Positions 36,704 through 48,306 of a DNA stretch of 64,000 nt are shown piece after piece (the stretch's first letter is position 1; each line of letters starts with the position of its first letter). The stretch comes from Diaporthe sp. PMI_573. Taxonomy: Eukaryota > Ascomycota > Sordariomycetes > Diaporthales > Diaporthaceae. Where the stretch lies: NCBI GenBank assembly GCA_021399435.1, contig JAJTUP010000039.1, positions 310,001 to 374,000 of the forward strand. The letters run 5' to 3'. The notes below the pieces were generated by a model. The model worked only from the letters and a program-made list of their open reading frames with translations, was not told the origin of the DNA and did no database searches. Position numbers and translations under genes: made by a program.

Positions 36704-37084
36704 GTTACATGTTATCAGTGGAAATTAAACTACGCCAGGATCGTCGCAAGTTTCAGGGCCAGCATTGAATCAGAGTGGCATTACGAAGAAATTTCGTTGC
36801 AAACTTAAGAAGGCTTTCAATCATAATCAGCTCACACAGGACGTTGACACTTTTCTATCGACAAGATTCCTTTTCCGCAATAGACATCACACTGAGGAGA
36901 AATCACTTGCGTCGGGCCAAAGGTGAGAAGGCATTGCTAGGTTGTATATGCCGCCCCCTTGTAGCCCCTAAGTTACATAAAGTCCCCAGGGTCATGGGTT
37001 TTCTATTTTCCTAATATCTATGCCAATTCAGCGCCCAGGAGGCCATGGACTTGTAGGGAAATTTAAAGTCTCTTCACAGTGCGT
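36704..37084. other. Intergenic, convergent gene ends
   Basis: About 380 bp between the 3' ends of two genes. Nothing recognised. Confidence 0.55.
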
Positions 37085-38116
37085 TCACCTCCCAGTCCTC
37101 CAATACTCATCCAACACATCCTGCGTAACCTCAAAAGCCCAATGATGACAAGTCTGATGCATAACAGGACTGACCTCAGGGGCATCCTCATCCGCCCCAT
37201 CATCCCAGACCTCCCTGACCCCAGCAGCGACGTACTTCTTGAGCAGCATCCTCCGCCACCGGCCCGTAGCACCCACACACCGCCTCCACCGCCCGACCTG
37301 CCTCTCGTCGTCGCCGCACCGCCTGCCCTGGTAGAACCGGCAGTACCACTGGAACCACCCGCGCACGTCGAAGCGGTGGTCGATCCACCCGGCCGCCTCC
37401 CACTCCTCGATGCTCTGCCCGCACGCGACCTTGAACTTGTTCGCGTCGGCGTCGTACTCCCGCGCCGCCAGGTACCGCCCGACGTCTAGGCCTGCTATCC
37501 AGTCCGCGGGTAGCTCGGCGTGGTCGCCTGAGATGGTCGCCCGCAGGCGCTTGGAGTACAGCGGCCGGAAGTAGGAGCCGCCGAAGGCGCCCTCGCGCAG
37601 GAGCTCGGCTGGGGTCTTGTTGGGCGTGAAGTCCCGGTGGGAGGCGAAGTGGAGCACCCCCGTCTTGTCGCGGTCTGGGGGCGGCGCCACGGGCGTCCAT
37701 GAGGACCAGGAGGCTTGGAGGGCAGAGATATCAGTTGCGAGATCGTCTTCTCTTGGGTCCGGGCTTCCTTGGTCCTGCTCCCCGCGATCCTTTGTGGCCC
37801 TTCCTTTCTTCGAGGCCTTGGATCTCGGCGCTTTGGTCCTCCCGACACCAGTGCCGGCGGTGGACTCGTCCTCGTCGTAGCTTGGCCGGACTGGGGCTGA
37901 CGCGATCCGGGACGAGGTACGAGTAGGCACAGCTGGAGCTTTCGGCTTCGTCACGCGTTTCCTCTTCGTGGCACGGGCATCTTCTGCGCCGTTTGTGACC
38001 TTGGCCGGGTGGCTTGACCGCTGAATCACCTCCGCCTGCGCGACCGCCCCAAGCTCCATGAGCACCTCTTGGTTCCGCTTGATGTTGTCCAGACGCCGGG
38101 AAGAGAATCTGCTCAT
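37085..38116 (-). CDS. Conserved ascomycete hypothetical protein, basic linker plus Trp-rich C-terminal domain
   Basis: Single-exon gene of 343 aa starting at MSRFSSRRLDNIKRN. The N-terminus (RLDNIKRNQEVLMELG) resembles a short motif seen at the start of several fungal nuclear proteins. It is followed by a long disordered linker rich in Lys, Arg, Ser and Pro (KRKRVTKPK could be a nuclear localisation signal). The C-terminal half is a conserved domain containing FTPNKTPAELLREGAFGG, YFRPLYSKRL, LPADWIAGLDVGRYL, WFQWYCRFYQGRR and WRRMLLKKYV, which I recall from ascomycete hypothetical proteins of unknown function. High GC and strong codon regularity support it as real. No enzyme motif is visible. 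The upstream in-frame extension to 38164 starts with GTG and was not used. Confidence 0.8.
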   Translation of the reverse strand: MSRFSSRRLDNIKRNQEVLMELGAVAQAEVIQRSSHPAKVTNGAEDARATKRKRVTKPKAPAVPTRTSSRIASAPVRPSYDEDESTAGTGVGRTKAPRSKASKKGRATKDRGEQDQGSPDPREDDLATDISALQASWSSWTPVAPPPDRDKTGVLHFASHRDFTPNKTPAELLREGAFGGSYFRPLYSKRLRATISGDHAELPADWIAGLDVGRYLAAREYDADANKFKVACGQSIEEWEAAGWIDHRFDVRGWFQWYCRFYQGRRCGDDERQVGRWRRCVGATGRWRRMLLKKYVAAGVREVWDDGADEDAPEVSPVMHQTCHHWAFEVTQDVLDEYWRTGR

Positions 38117-38768
38117 ATTGATCGGTCTTGTGAAACTGGGCTGACAGTGAAGATTGAGTTTCACTTGTCAGGGTTGTGGCCCTAATTAGTGCTAAGAGTG
38201 GTCGCGTCTAATTCAAAGGAACGGGCGCGTGGCTACGTCATAGAGCGAATCTGCTTGCGAGCGGGAAAACCACAACATCTTTTCCTGGATAAAATACCCA
38301 GAAAGGTTCAATGAGATTAGATGCTAACACATTATCGCGGAGATGGTGACGTTTGAATATGGTTCTCAGTAGAGAGAAGACCATACGTAGAGACGTACAG
38401 TTCGAATTACCTTATCGTGTGTGCCTATTTCTGTTCCCTTGGCTCGGTCCGGCGGTATGCATACGCTTGCTTTACTCGTGCTTCCACATATAGTTCGATC
38501 CCATGGCCTTGCTTAGCACCTTCGACCGGAGGGAGTGCATTTCTAAACAAGATGGCGCTGATCAACAGAACTTCGTCCATCAAGCATAGAGTAGCGAAAA
38601 TCAACCACCCACGATCCAATACGTTCGACCTCAGATACTTGTGTATGATAAGTACGAAAAGGATAGAAAACGGCTACATTCAAGGAAGCCATACAAAAGG
38701 CATTACTCGTCATGTCCGAGAAGCGAAGGTATGTCAAGGGGCAATCGTAGTTGATATGTGTTTGACGC
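38117..38768. other. Intergenic region
   Basis: About 650 bp upstream of the hypothetical gene and downstream of the HET gene. Short ORFs on both strands show no family features. Confidence 0.5.
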
Positions 38769-40607
38769 CTAGATTAGACGGACTTCTATCTCGCTCGGCA
38801 CGAAACATTCATCAAAAAACGTATTAGGCCACATCCACGCAAGGCCACCGCCTATCACCTTGTACCCAGAGCCTGCAGATCTCAGAAATAACGCCGTGGC
38901 GCTCCTTGACTCCCCAGACGGGAAGAATATTGTATCAGAAGAATGGAGACCGCGAGGACCAAAGCCAAAGAAACGTACCGAGATACGATCTGCTGTATCG
39001 GCTATATGTTGCGTGATATAGATTTTTCTTTCGGAAAATGCGTCGTTCATATGGCGTATCCATAGGAGATCAAGATTGTCGTCCTTGACCTGCTTCGTCC
39101 AGTCTTCAAGGGACGGCAGACGATCGAAGGACTCGGGACCCTCTTCAGTCGCTAATTGACTTCGGACAAGAGCCCATAGCATGTGAGCAAAGTCATGCAT
39201 CTTTGGTTCTATGCGATCAAAGTGAATAGGATGAAACAAACAATGAGCGAGTAGCCATGTGAATATCTGCTTGGGAAGAATGTTATAGCCACGTGCGATC
39301 TGGACACTAGGTGCTTGAAACACGTCTTTGACAGCTAATGGCCAGTCGAGCATGGAGTCATTCAAACGCAACGGCCGCGAGCAGGTAACGTTAAATCCCT
39401 GCGTCCAAACTCTGGTGTCATATAACCCGCCGTAGACTTCCATTCTCAGCGTAAGCATACCGTTTGACGGGCCACACACTTGGACAAGTTTGAAATCGGC
39501 GTTTTTCTCCGTCGCGACCAACGGCCATGATCCAGTGTGCCGAATGTCCGGAGCCCACGAGCAGCTTGCGAGGGATTGCTCTGCTCCCATCATTCTAGAA
39601 GCACCGGCATGAGCCAAAGTGCTGAACACTTTCCCAGACTGTATCATTCTGAAGGCCAGATCCTGAGATACCTCTTCGTCGCTGACCCCATAGCCTGGAG
39701 AAATCGAGGCTATGCTGGCTGGACTTGTCGAAGGTTGTAGCTGGAGTTCAACATCGTCCGCCAGACCAGCGATGGCGTATAACCTGTCCTTTGGCACTTG
39801 GCATTCAAGATCGTGGAATGAATGCAAAAGACTGTATATGCCGCAGTCTATTTTGGAGTCGCTGGCAAAGCACCGCGTCCTCCAGAGGTTCCCAAACTGC
39901 CGAAGCTTTCGTCGAATCTGAATGTCGAGGACGTCATCCCAAATAGAAGTAGGTAAAGAGTTGAACGCAAAATGCATCGCCGGCCACGAAATCTTTGATT
40001 GGCCGCAATGAAACATGACATTCCAGTTGAGGACAAGTTCTTGAACTATCCAACGGCGACCAAACCATGGCATCCTGAAGACTTTGTCGGCCGATCTTCC
40101 CATGTCAACGAGAGCTTGCTGTGTCTCGGAGTAGTGATCTTGATATGCCGATGGCCTCGTGAGCCCTGTCACCCTTGCAAATGCGGCAAGATCAGCAAGG
40201 GCCTGGCTCTCGCCTTCGTCGCCGCTACCAAGCCAGACTCTGACTTGTGTTGCGGACCGAAAGATTGTAGCCATGAGTGGAATCTGTTGCTCTTTCTCCT
40301 TCCGGTCGTTTTGGTTGATACAGACAGCGTCAGCCCATAGCCTGCGAGGTCTCGTCTGGGATCTGAGACAGAGCAAGGCCGAAGCAAGGTTCGGCGTGAT
40401 GTTGATTGTTGTCCCATCGCATATCAATGGTTGGGTTCTCCCTTGGTCGCCCCATGTGTAGGAAATCGCTTCGTACTCCTTGCTCGTATCGTTGATGTGC
40501 TGCTAGTCAAGCGAGCACTGGAGAGCAGCGTCGACATCTTCGGAGGGGGCCAAGGTGAGGATGCGAATGTGTTGTGTCGATATAAGCGCGCGGTATACAC
40601 GATCCAT
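38769..40607 (-). pseudogene. HET-domain protein gene with in-frame stop codon
   Basis: The frame from 40607 to 38769 would encode 612 residues of a HET-domain protein. The start is MDRVYRALI, followed by IRILTLAPSEDVDAALQCSLD, EYEAISYTWGDQG, LWADAVCINQND and VRVWLGSGDEGE, the canonical HET blocks. Codon 35 is TAG (40503-40505), inside the domain between CSLD and QHINDTSK, and the frame is otherwise open to 38769. No plausible intron removes it, because both sides are conserved family sequence. The next in-frame ATG would lose the first HET blocks. A C-to-T change of CAG to TAG (a CpA site) would explain it and fits RIP-type mutation. Family role: heterokaryon incompatibility and cell death. 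The locus could also be a read error; it is called a pseudogene on present evidence. Confidence 0.75.
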
Positions 40608-41440
40608 GACAAGAGAGTGCTCAAATGACAGGTCTCCAGTTTCATTAAGATGGGTGCGGTGGGCGTTTGAGCTCAGAGAGAATGGTCGAAGTGGAAACTG
40701 GAGCTTGATGATGCAAGGTGGCAAACGCCATGTCCATCGTAATGAGGGGTCAGGCGTCTGTAAAAGCAGACAGAGATGCTGTGTAACCGCCGTCTGCCTG
40801 ACGAGTAAAGTCGCCGGGCCCCTCAGTGCTGTGGCTTGCTTACCTCCAGCCCCGTCATCCTGGAGCTCATTCAGTAGGCCATTCCACGGGAGGTATTTCT
40901 ACAGTAGCTGGGCTTATAGGAGGCTAATTCACAAGAGATTCCCTTTCACGGACTAGGTATTTGCCTTCTTTGAATTCCGCTACTAAGCCGGAATTCTCAG
41001 TGGGGAAGCAAGAGCTGTAGTGGTGGGGATACTGTTACATAGGGGCTTCTTCCATAGGCTAGGAGGTTTTGCCCCTGAGACGTTGTCCCAATGGAGGCTG
41101 TTCCATAGGAGGTTGTTCCGCAGGAGGCAGTACCACACGATTTAGTTCTGTAGGAGGTTGTCCACTGGGAGGTTATCCCCTAGGAGGTTGTTCTGCAGGA
41201 GGCTGCTCCCTAGGAGGCTGCCCCCTAGGAGACTATTCTCGAGGAGGTTGTCCCATAGGAAGTTATGATATTGGATTGTTCATGTTCTTGTGTATTTGTC
41301 TAGCTACCAGGTCCCCAAGCAGTGGCACGCAGCTATGAACAGGCCGGTCGCAAAGGCGATCACGCCCATCAGGATCATGTCGTCTGGTGTGAAAGACAGC
41401 ATTGTGAGAGGGAGGCGGGAGGGCATCCTTCCTCACTCCA
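40608..41440. other. Intergenic region with minisatellite
   Basis: About 830 bp between the HET gene start and the 3' end of the prolyl-tRNA synthetase gene. It holds the 15-bp minisatellite at 41076-41270 and a more decayed portion at about 40887-40960. No gene was recognised; the Gly/Cys-rich ORF at 41069-41338 is the repeat read in one frame. Confidence 0.65.
41076..41270. repeat. 15-bp minisatellite, copy B (13 units)
   Basis: Thirteen contiguous 15-bp units with consensus TAGGAGGTTGTTCCC (examples: TAGGAGGTTGTTCCG at 41106, TAGGAGGCTGCCCCC at 41211, GAGGAGGTTGTCCCA at 41241). Related units extend less regularly back to about 41060 and to 40887-40960. Because 15 is a multiple of three, one frame reads as GGCxx pentapeptides. 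Confidence 0.9.
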
Positions 41441-43679
41441 CTAGTAGCTACGCCCAAACATGGTCCACGACTTGGCCAGGGCCTCGCACTCCGGGTTCAG
41501 ACACTTGGTCTCGCCGGCCACAAGACCATCAGGCTGAGACTGAGGTTAGCACATGTTGGGAGGAATTGCTAGCAATACAGGCAGGACTTTGGGAACAATA
41601 TACCTGATCAAATGGAGTGCACAGACTCTTCATGCCCATGCCTGGCATCTTGCGCCCGTTCTCGTCCTCTTGGTCCTCGCTGCGGGTCAGCTCCTTGATG
41701 CGGTCCTCGCACTTGATCTCCCCGCAGAAGGGAATGATGACGACGTTCCGGCTGTCGAGGGCCGGGACGACACGGTCCCACTCGGTCAGTTTGAGGCGGC
41801 GAGATTCGTAGATGGCAGCCGCCTTGGTGAACATGTCCTCCTGGATCTTCTCGAGCAGGGCTGGGACTTGTGTGTCCAGCTCCTCGAGCGGGATGGTCCC
41901 CTTCTCACCATTGTCGCGCCGGGAAGTCACAACGACACCAGCTGCGGCATCGCGCATACCAAACTCGAGACGCAGGGGAACACCGCGCATCTCCCAGTCG
42001 GAGAACTTGAAACCGGGGGTGCTGTTGAAACATCAGCAATTTGTCGCGGCACCAGCAGAGTGTACGTAGGAACGAGGAAGACTCACTATCCTTCGCGGTC
42101 ATCGACATGAACGCGGAGGCCGGCTTTCTGCAAGGTCGCCTTCAACTCCTGGATCTTTTCCATGTGCTGAGTTCGCTCCTCGGGCTTCGTCTTTGCGTTG
42201 AGGCCGACAGGAATAATGACCGTTTGGATGTTAGCAACTCTGGGAGGGAGAACGAGACCCTTGTCATCGCCGTGGACCATGATCATAACGCCGATGACTC
42301 TGGTCGAAAGACCCCTGTGCATGTCAGTGGGACCCCAATTCGTAGCGAAGGCGGACCGTCCTAACATACCAGGAGTTCTGCCAGACGTGGAGGTGGGTAC
42401 CCTTCTTGTCCGGATCTTCAACAGTGATACCGAACATCTTGCTGAAGTTTTGTCCGAGAGCACTGCACGGGGTCAGCATGGTAAGTCGAGTCAACTGTAC
42501 GGGACGCATGTGTAGGATCTTACTGAGAGGTTGCTCCCTGGATTCCTCGTCCGTTTGCCGGGACGAAAGCCTCACATGTCGAGGTCCAGCTCGCACCAGC
42601 AAACTTCTCGGCTTCTGTCTTCTTGCCCTTCACCACGGGAACCGCCAACAGCTTCTCAAAGATGGCAGCGTAGATGTCGAGGATCTCGAGGACCTCCTTT
42701 GATGCGAGCTCCTCGGTCAGGTGAGCGGTGTGTCCCTCCTGCCACAGGAACTCGCGGGCGCGGAGGAATGGGGTTGTCTGCTTGGCTTCCCAGCGCACGA
42801 CGCTGTTCCACTGGTTCAGGCGCAGGGGCAAGTCACGGTGGGATCGAATCCACTTGGCGTAGTATGGGTACATGACGGCTTCGGAGGTGGGACGCACGGC
42901 GACGGGGACCTGCTTGTCGTCAGCTTGAGGGTCTGGGGTCGGGCAAGAATGATCGTTGGGGGGCGAAACCAGACCTCAAGGTCCTTGTCTCCTCTGCAAA
43001 GCCATCGTTAGCTGCCTGGGGAACAGTTGCAGACTCCCCGTCACCCGGACCAGTTAACATACGCTTTCGTGACCCATGCCAGCTCTGGCGCAAACCCTTC
43101 GACGTGCTCCCTAGTTCAATCAGCTTCTGCGGGCCCTCGTACACTCTCAATGTTTTGCGGTCCGTACTTCTCCTGTGGTCACGATGCGTCAGCTCCTGCG
43201 GAGTCGGCGCGGGGCGGTGTGCGCCATACCTTGGCCAGCGAGGTGGCAGACAAGAACATAGGGAAGCTCGCTTCTTGAACGCCCATGGACTCAATGTGAT
43301 CTTGGAAGAACTTGCGAAGGGAGTTCCAGATGTGCATCGCAGGGGCTGTGAGTCATCGTCAACAGGCGGCTCGCGGATAGGGGCGGGGGAGCTTGGGGGG
43401 CACAGCTGGGAGTTCGATCGCATTGTGCACGTACGTCGCAGGATGTAGAAACCGGAGATCTGTACGAGAATTGAGACCCCGAGATCAGCTGAGTTCACGC
43501 GGCAGGAGAAAGGGCAGTTGATCCAAGGGCCGACTCACCTCAGAGTAGTACTCGACCAGCTCTGCCTTCTGCACGACCTCGACATACCACTGACCGCAAT
43601 TGGTCTCCTTGGGGACGGTGATGCCGACCAGTTTGGCTGGCACGACCACTTTGGACGCCTTCTTCTTGGAATCGGCCAT
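41441..43679 (-). CDS. Cytosolic prolyl-tRNA synthetase
   Basis: Class II aminoacyl-tRNA synthetase that charges tRNA-Pro; housekeeping, cytosolic. I assemble eleven exons: 43539..43679, 43435..43459, 43230..43345, 43168..43172, 43063..43110, 42975..42993, 42524..42909, 42370..42462, 42087..42314, 41604..42021, 41441..41533, giving 523 aa. Key blocks: ISGFYILRP, the motif-2 region [18 protein letters not shown] with [33 protein letters not shown] and [22 protein letters not shown] and the anticodon-binding domain with DDREGYTPGFKF and the C-terminal zinc-like tail (CLNPECE). A five-base microexon (GAGAA) is needed to rebuild AKEKEHVEGF. The 42975 donor (GTCTGG) is weak. It is the eukaryote/archaeal-type enzyme without an editing domain. 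The run of 15 G just upstream lies in the leader. Confidence 0.92.
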
Positions 43680-44232
43680 GGCGTTGTCTGGTCACCGAGA
43701 CGGACGAGTGCTTGCGGGGGGGGGGGGGGGCTGAAGGCGAGAGGGCAATTTGTTGTGCACGCGTCAGGTCGGGGGATGTTTTGGTTTGGAGACAGGCCGA
43801 CTTCGTCTCTGCCCAAGGGAGCTGCCAAAAGTTTCGAGGTGGGGGATTTGCACGCACCCCGCCTTATCAGCGGGAGAGGTACCTGGGTACCTCGCAGTAG
43901 GTGCAGAGATAAGCGGCAGTGGGAAGTGTTAGACCGGTTGCTGTGTTGGCCTCTTCCGAAATTGCTGCCACAAGAGAGGCCATCAGAATCACCATGTGGC
44001 AGTATTCGTACTCACAAGTCACAAAGCAAACTAGCCCAAGCCAGAAGTGCGATTCCCTTAGCAGGGTCGATGGACTCGAGGATGAGAATGACATTTTGAG
44101 ACAGTTTCTATCTGCTCTTACAACCCTTCCCCTCCAGAATAAGAAGTCCCCCCTGCCCAAGATGGAGTTACACACGTTCTTGTGTGTGTCTTTTTCAGTG
44201 CTCCCAAGACCCGCCCCTGGAAGACGCCTCGC
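43680..44232. other. Intergenic, synthetase upstream region
   Basis: About 550 bp containing the promoter of the prolyl-tRNA synthetase and the 3' end region of the next gene. A G homopolymer lies at 43716-43730. Nothing else was recognised. Confidence 0.5.
43716..43730. repeat. Poly(G) run of 15 bases
   Basis: Fifteen uninterrupted G on the plus strand, 37 bp upstream of the synthetase start, so the mRNA leader would carry a run of C. Confidence 0.9.
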
Positions 44233-45396
44233 TCACAGGTATTCCTGGTCTTCCCGCATGGCCACCATGGCCCAACTACCCATATCCATGGAATCCCAGA
44301 CACTGGCACCAACCTCAGACAGTGACAGACATGACTCGGCATCAAGAATGTCGTCGAGAGAGCCGGCCAGCCTTGCTGCACCAAAAGCTTGCTTTCCTTC
44401 CATCATGGGCCATATGGCACTCAGCCGTTCCATGGACAGGTTTGCATTTTTCAGCTCCCATTCATCCTCGTAGTCGTACCAGTCATGGTAGGATGGTTCG
44501 TCGTCTCGAATAAGCCAGACTGGGCGGCCGCTGTTGATGTTTTTGTTCAGCTCAACAGCTACCACAAAGACAGTTGGTAGTACCCAGTCCTCATCGGTAT
44601 GAGGCTGGCAGATTACCAACCTGCCCATGATGTAGACAAGTCTGGGGACTCTTGTGCCTGAGATGTTTGTATTGTTTCTGCCCATGTCTTCATTGGTGCT
44701 GCCCATGTTGGCACTGACGCTGGTGGTGCTGCTGGTGGCCTGGGCCTTTTCCTTCTTCCACTTGGCAATTGCCCGCTGCTTCTTCCTCATCTTCTTGGCC
44801 TCTTTGGCGGTAGTTGCCTTGTAGAGCTCGAAAAAGTCTGAAATGACGTGAATAACATAGTGTCCGCCAGGACGCCTGCAAGCCTCTCTGGTCTCTGGGC
44901 GGTAGAGGAAGATATCTGCAGTCATAACCTTCCAAGCTGTTGAGATGGCAAGGTATGGCTGTTTCTTTTCGTGGCTCTCGTTGTCTTGATCGCTGCTCAG
45001 GTGTGGGCTCCTCTGCTCAGGCGTGGGCTTGTCATCTCGGCCGGGACAGATGCGGATGGGGTATTGTCCGCTGAGCTTGTCTTGTAGGAGGAAGAGACTG
45101 TGGTGCTGGTCGTACGTCGCGGGCAATTGTAGAGACTCGATCCCCTGACGATATTTTGTGAGATCGTGAAGCATTTGCGTGCGACGGGCCTTCTCGCGTG
45201 CCTTCTTGCGTGCCTCCACTACCATCTGCGTCATGGCATCCAAGTTGAACCCAATCGCACCATTAGGCGCTGATGCAGAAGATTCTGCTTTTGTTTCAGA
45301 TGGCGCTAACAGTGGCTTGAAGACAAAGTCAAGCTGCTGCTCGTCCCAAACAATCTGCCAGGCAGCAGGCTCGGTCAAAGCGGCAGGCAATGACAT
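44233..45396 (-). CDS. Hypothetical protein with basic helical segment
   Basis: Intron-free frame of 387 aa from MSLPAALTEP. It contains a long basic amphipathic stretch (VVEARKKAREKARRTQ), another basic helix (KKMRKKQRAIAKWKKEKAQ), an aromatic acidic segment (YHDWYDYEDEWELK) and no signal peptide or membrane helix. I do not recognise a family. The length of the open frame, the balanced composition and the regular codon use support a real gene. An upstream TTG start at 45456 was not used. Confidence 0.6.
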   Translation of the reverse strand: MSLPAALTEPAAWQIVWDEQQLDFVFKPLLAPSETKAESSASAPNGAIGFNLDAMTQMVVEARKKAREKARRTQMLHDLTKYRQGIESLQLPATYDQHHSLFLLQDKLSGQYPIRICPGRDDKPTPEQRSPHLSSDQDNESHEKKQPYLAISTAWKVMTADIFLYRPETREACRRPGGHYVIHVISDFFELYKATTAKEAKKMRKKQRAIAKWKKEKAQATSSTTSVSANMGSTNEDMGRNNTNISGTRVPRLVYIMGRLVICQPHTDEDWVLPTVFVVAVELNKNINSGRPVWLIRDDEPSYHDWYDYEDEWELKNANLSMERLSAIWPMMEGKQAFGAARLAGSLDDILDAESCLSLSEVGASVWDSMDMGSWAMVAMREDQEYL

Positions 45397-45988
45397 GTTT
45401 GGAGGTACCCTGGCCGGGTGGTCAGATGTTTTTGATGTTGATGGATGGTGATGCAATGTGGTGTAGAAGAATTACAACCAGTATGGAGATAGATGCTGAT
45501 GGATGGATGTGGGCGTAGGTGGAGATTGGCCTTGTGTGTTTTGGTAGATGAAGGTGGTTGCTTCTCCAGCAAGCTTGGGATTTGGATGGCTTTTCGTCTT
45601 CGAAGTTGTCGAAAAGGTTCTCTGAGGTTCTAGCTGAGCTCCTGATTCACATTCCTTTGTACGATTACTCGACCTGTGACAGGGGAAGTGACAAGTCCAA
45701 TCACGGTCAGTACCATTTAGCTTTGTGGGTTCCAAGTGAGAAGAAACATGAGCTGGTGAAGCTTATTCTGTTGGATTGTATTTGGTATCGAAGCTTGTAT
45801 CACTCCAACACGACACGTTCTTTTCCTTTGAATGCCTACAACAGCAGGAAGAAAACCCTTTACTTACTCTAATGTTTTGAAGTGTCTGAGAATGCCAAAT
45901 CTTCTTTTACTCATAGCTAGGGATAAGGCAACCTTGCGGTGTTGACAAGAATAGCAAGGTAGCAATGTAATTTACATGCACCTCGTAA
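45397..45988. other. Divergent intergenic region
   Basis: About 590 bp between a minus-strand and a plus-strand hypothetical gene. Nothing recognised. Confidence 0.5.
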
Positions 45989-47227
45989 ATGACCAAACTC
46001 TGCTGGTCTGCGGTAGAACATGGCAAGCCGTTTCCACAGGCCCAGAAAAGGAAAATGGTTACTCTGTACCCAGCCCGGGTGCAGGCAATCAGAGAGAGGG
46101 ACGGCATCCGAAACAATCCAAATTTTCTCCCAGCTGACACTGCCATTCCAGCCAATACTCATATTTGCAAAGTGTATTCAGCTATCCTTGACGACATTGA
46201 CAGGTACGATCGACTACTTGCATACCCAGAGAGTCGTGCAATCTACCGAATTGTGGAAGAGGTCTACAAGAAGGTGCTGTCCAAAACATTAGAGACGGTG
46301 CGAGGACGCAACAGCAACCACGAATGGGTGAATAACCAGGAAGAGGAGCTGCGTGTCCTCAAAAAGAGACTTGACTTCCACGAGACACGCACCAAAGAGA
46401 CCAAGCTATCACGAGCCACGCCAATCGAGCTTCTCTGCCGCCTGGTAGCTACCATTTCAGCAAAGCCCGAGTGGAGTATTGGTAAGTCTCTTGCCTCTTG
46501 GATAATCATCATCCTCGATAGTTTTATATTATTCGTATGATATGAAGCAGCTGGTACTGTGCCAGACTAATCTGATTCCACACCAACTATTATAGAACGT
46601 TACGAGGAAGAATTCAAGGATTTGTCCATCTCCCGGTTCGTCAGGCGTACACCCACTAGCCGTAATCATGGACTGCCCGCCAAGTTGTTCATCGGTCTTG
46701 TTCCGCACGGTGGAACCGTTCATCATGTCATTGTTAGCAGCGCAGACCACTTCCAAGGCATCCAAGGCCTAGGAGAGTGGGCCCACAGCACCCACCAAGC
46801 GCGGAAGCGCGAACACCAGGAACAGCTTTCCCAGCTTCAGAAACGCGTCGATCGGTTCTACGAGGAGTCTGGACCCTTCAGAAAGGACGAGGTCGAACTC
46901 TGGAACTTCATTCACCGCTGGAAGATTTTAAATACGCCGCAACTGCAAGACATGGATGGTTCCATCACCCACACCAACTTTGATGTGACAGCAGCAGCTT
47001 TTGACATGGCCAACGGCCTGACAGTTTGTCCCGGCTGCTACAAGTGCCGGGCCGTACATACATTCAAGCTGTCGCCCAAGAGCATCAACGCTGAGGCCGA
47101 CTTCCCTGGGAACCTGGCAACAAAACTGGCAATAGAACACCCCAGCTGTTCGTGCTGCGAGGACCTTGGTAGTCTCCTCTGCCTGAAACTCAAAAGCAAG
47201 GCAATGGAGCAGAGTGGTGGTTCTTGA
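45989..47227 (+). CDS. Hypothetical protein with coiled-coil segments and Cys motifs
   Basis: Two exons, 45989..46481 and 46596..47227, joined by a 114-nt intron (GTAAGT donor, TATTATAG acceptor); 374 aa. It has a charged helix (NQEEELRVLKKRLDFHETR), a further KREHQEQLSQLQKRV coiled segment and a C-terminal region with CPGCYKCR and CSCC, which could bind a metal. No known domain is recognised. A downstream in-frame ATG at 46055 is an alternative start. It may be part of a lineage-restricted fungal family; function unknown. Confidence 0.6.
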
Positions 47228-48306
47228 TTCGGGATGACCAATTCGGGTAGCAACAATGTCTTGCCGGTACTTGGGGACCGTTGTTTTCTCTCTTTCGGAT
47301 CCAAGATGACTTGACATTTCCCAAAGCCTCCTTCTGGGTCACCATTGCAGCTGCAGACTCTTGGGTAGTAAAACACTGCTATGGTTGAGGACATCAGCAG
47401 ACCTGCCATTCACGTTGCTCCTGGCTACAATATCCACACATCCCGCAGCAGCGCTCTCCAGCCCGCCTCAGGCCATAGTCACCCACCAGCTGACGCGCCT
47501 CCTCAAGATAATCCTTACCACCATGGCGGTGGCGGCATAAGCTTCCACGACTTCCCGTCAACACCAAAGCCCGGGCTTTACCCACTACCGCGTACACCAC
47601 AGGGCGGCCTTTGAAAGTTACAGCAGTGACGCCAGCCAACTCGATCCTCCTCCCCTACTAGGTACAGAGAGCTATCCTCGGTAGCAGAGTGGGAAAGGGT
47701 GCCGACTGAGGCCGTGACCATTCCCGTAGCCGGAGAGGATTTAGGTGTGGACTTTGTAGGTAGTGAGCAGTACTTGATACAACATGGTTGAGTGGGCGGC
47801 CTTCCACTTCTTCATCAATTCTTGGTGTTTAGGATAGCAGGAGGTCGGCGTGTTCTGTTTTGCACTACATCCCTCCCTCGAGGGTCTTTCCCATTAGAAA
47901 CCGCTGCCATCTCGTGGACTCTTCGTTTCACTCGCGCCAAGCCCTGTCACAAGAGGGGGCGGGGGGTCAGAGTCCTGACGTGGCATAGAATCAGATGACG
48001 AGAACTCACCGTGTGCGCTTCCAAGCCAGCTTGCCTTCCAAAAAAAAGTCACCCGGTCAACACGGCTCGAGACCACAGAACCCAATAACTTCTTGCTGGA
48101 TTTGCCCGTGCCAGAGCTGCGATTCCCTTCCCAGTCTGGATGCGTTCGGCGCTGCCAATCGCATCCGAGACACAATTTCCCCTTGCCAGCCGAAGTTCCC
48201 AAAATGATTCGAAGTGCACATTGGCCGCTCGCTGGATGTAAACACGGTGCCGGCGCTGGTGTGATAGTTGGAGGACGTGCCGCTTGGTCTTTTGACGGAG
48301 AGCCAT

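Noticed and set aside
41069..41338. Plus-strand ORF with GGCxx pentapeptide pattern
   Set aside because: It is the 15-bp minisatellite read in one frame; neighbouring units carry stops in other frames and there is no promoter or start context.
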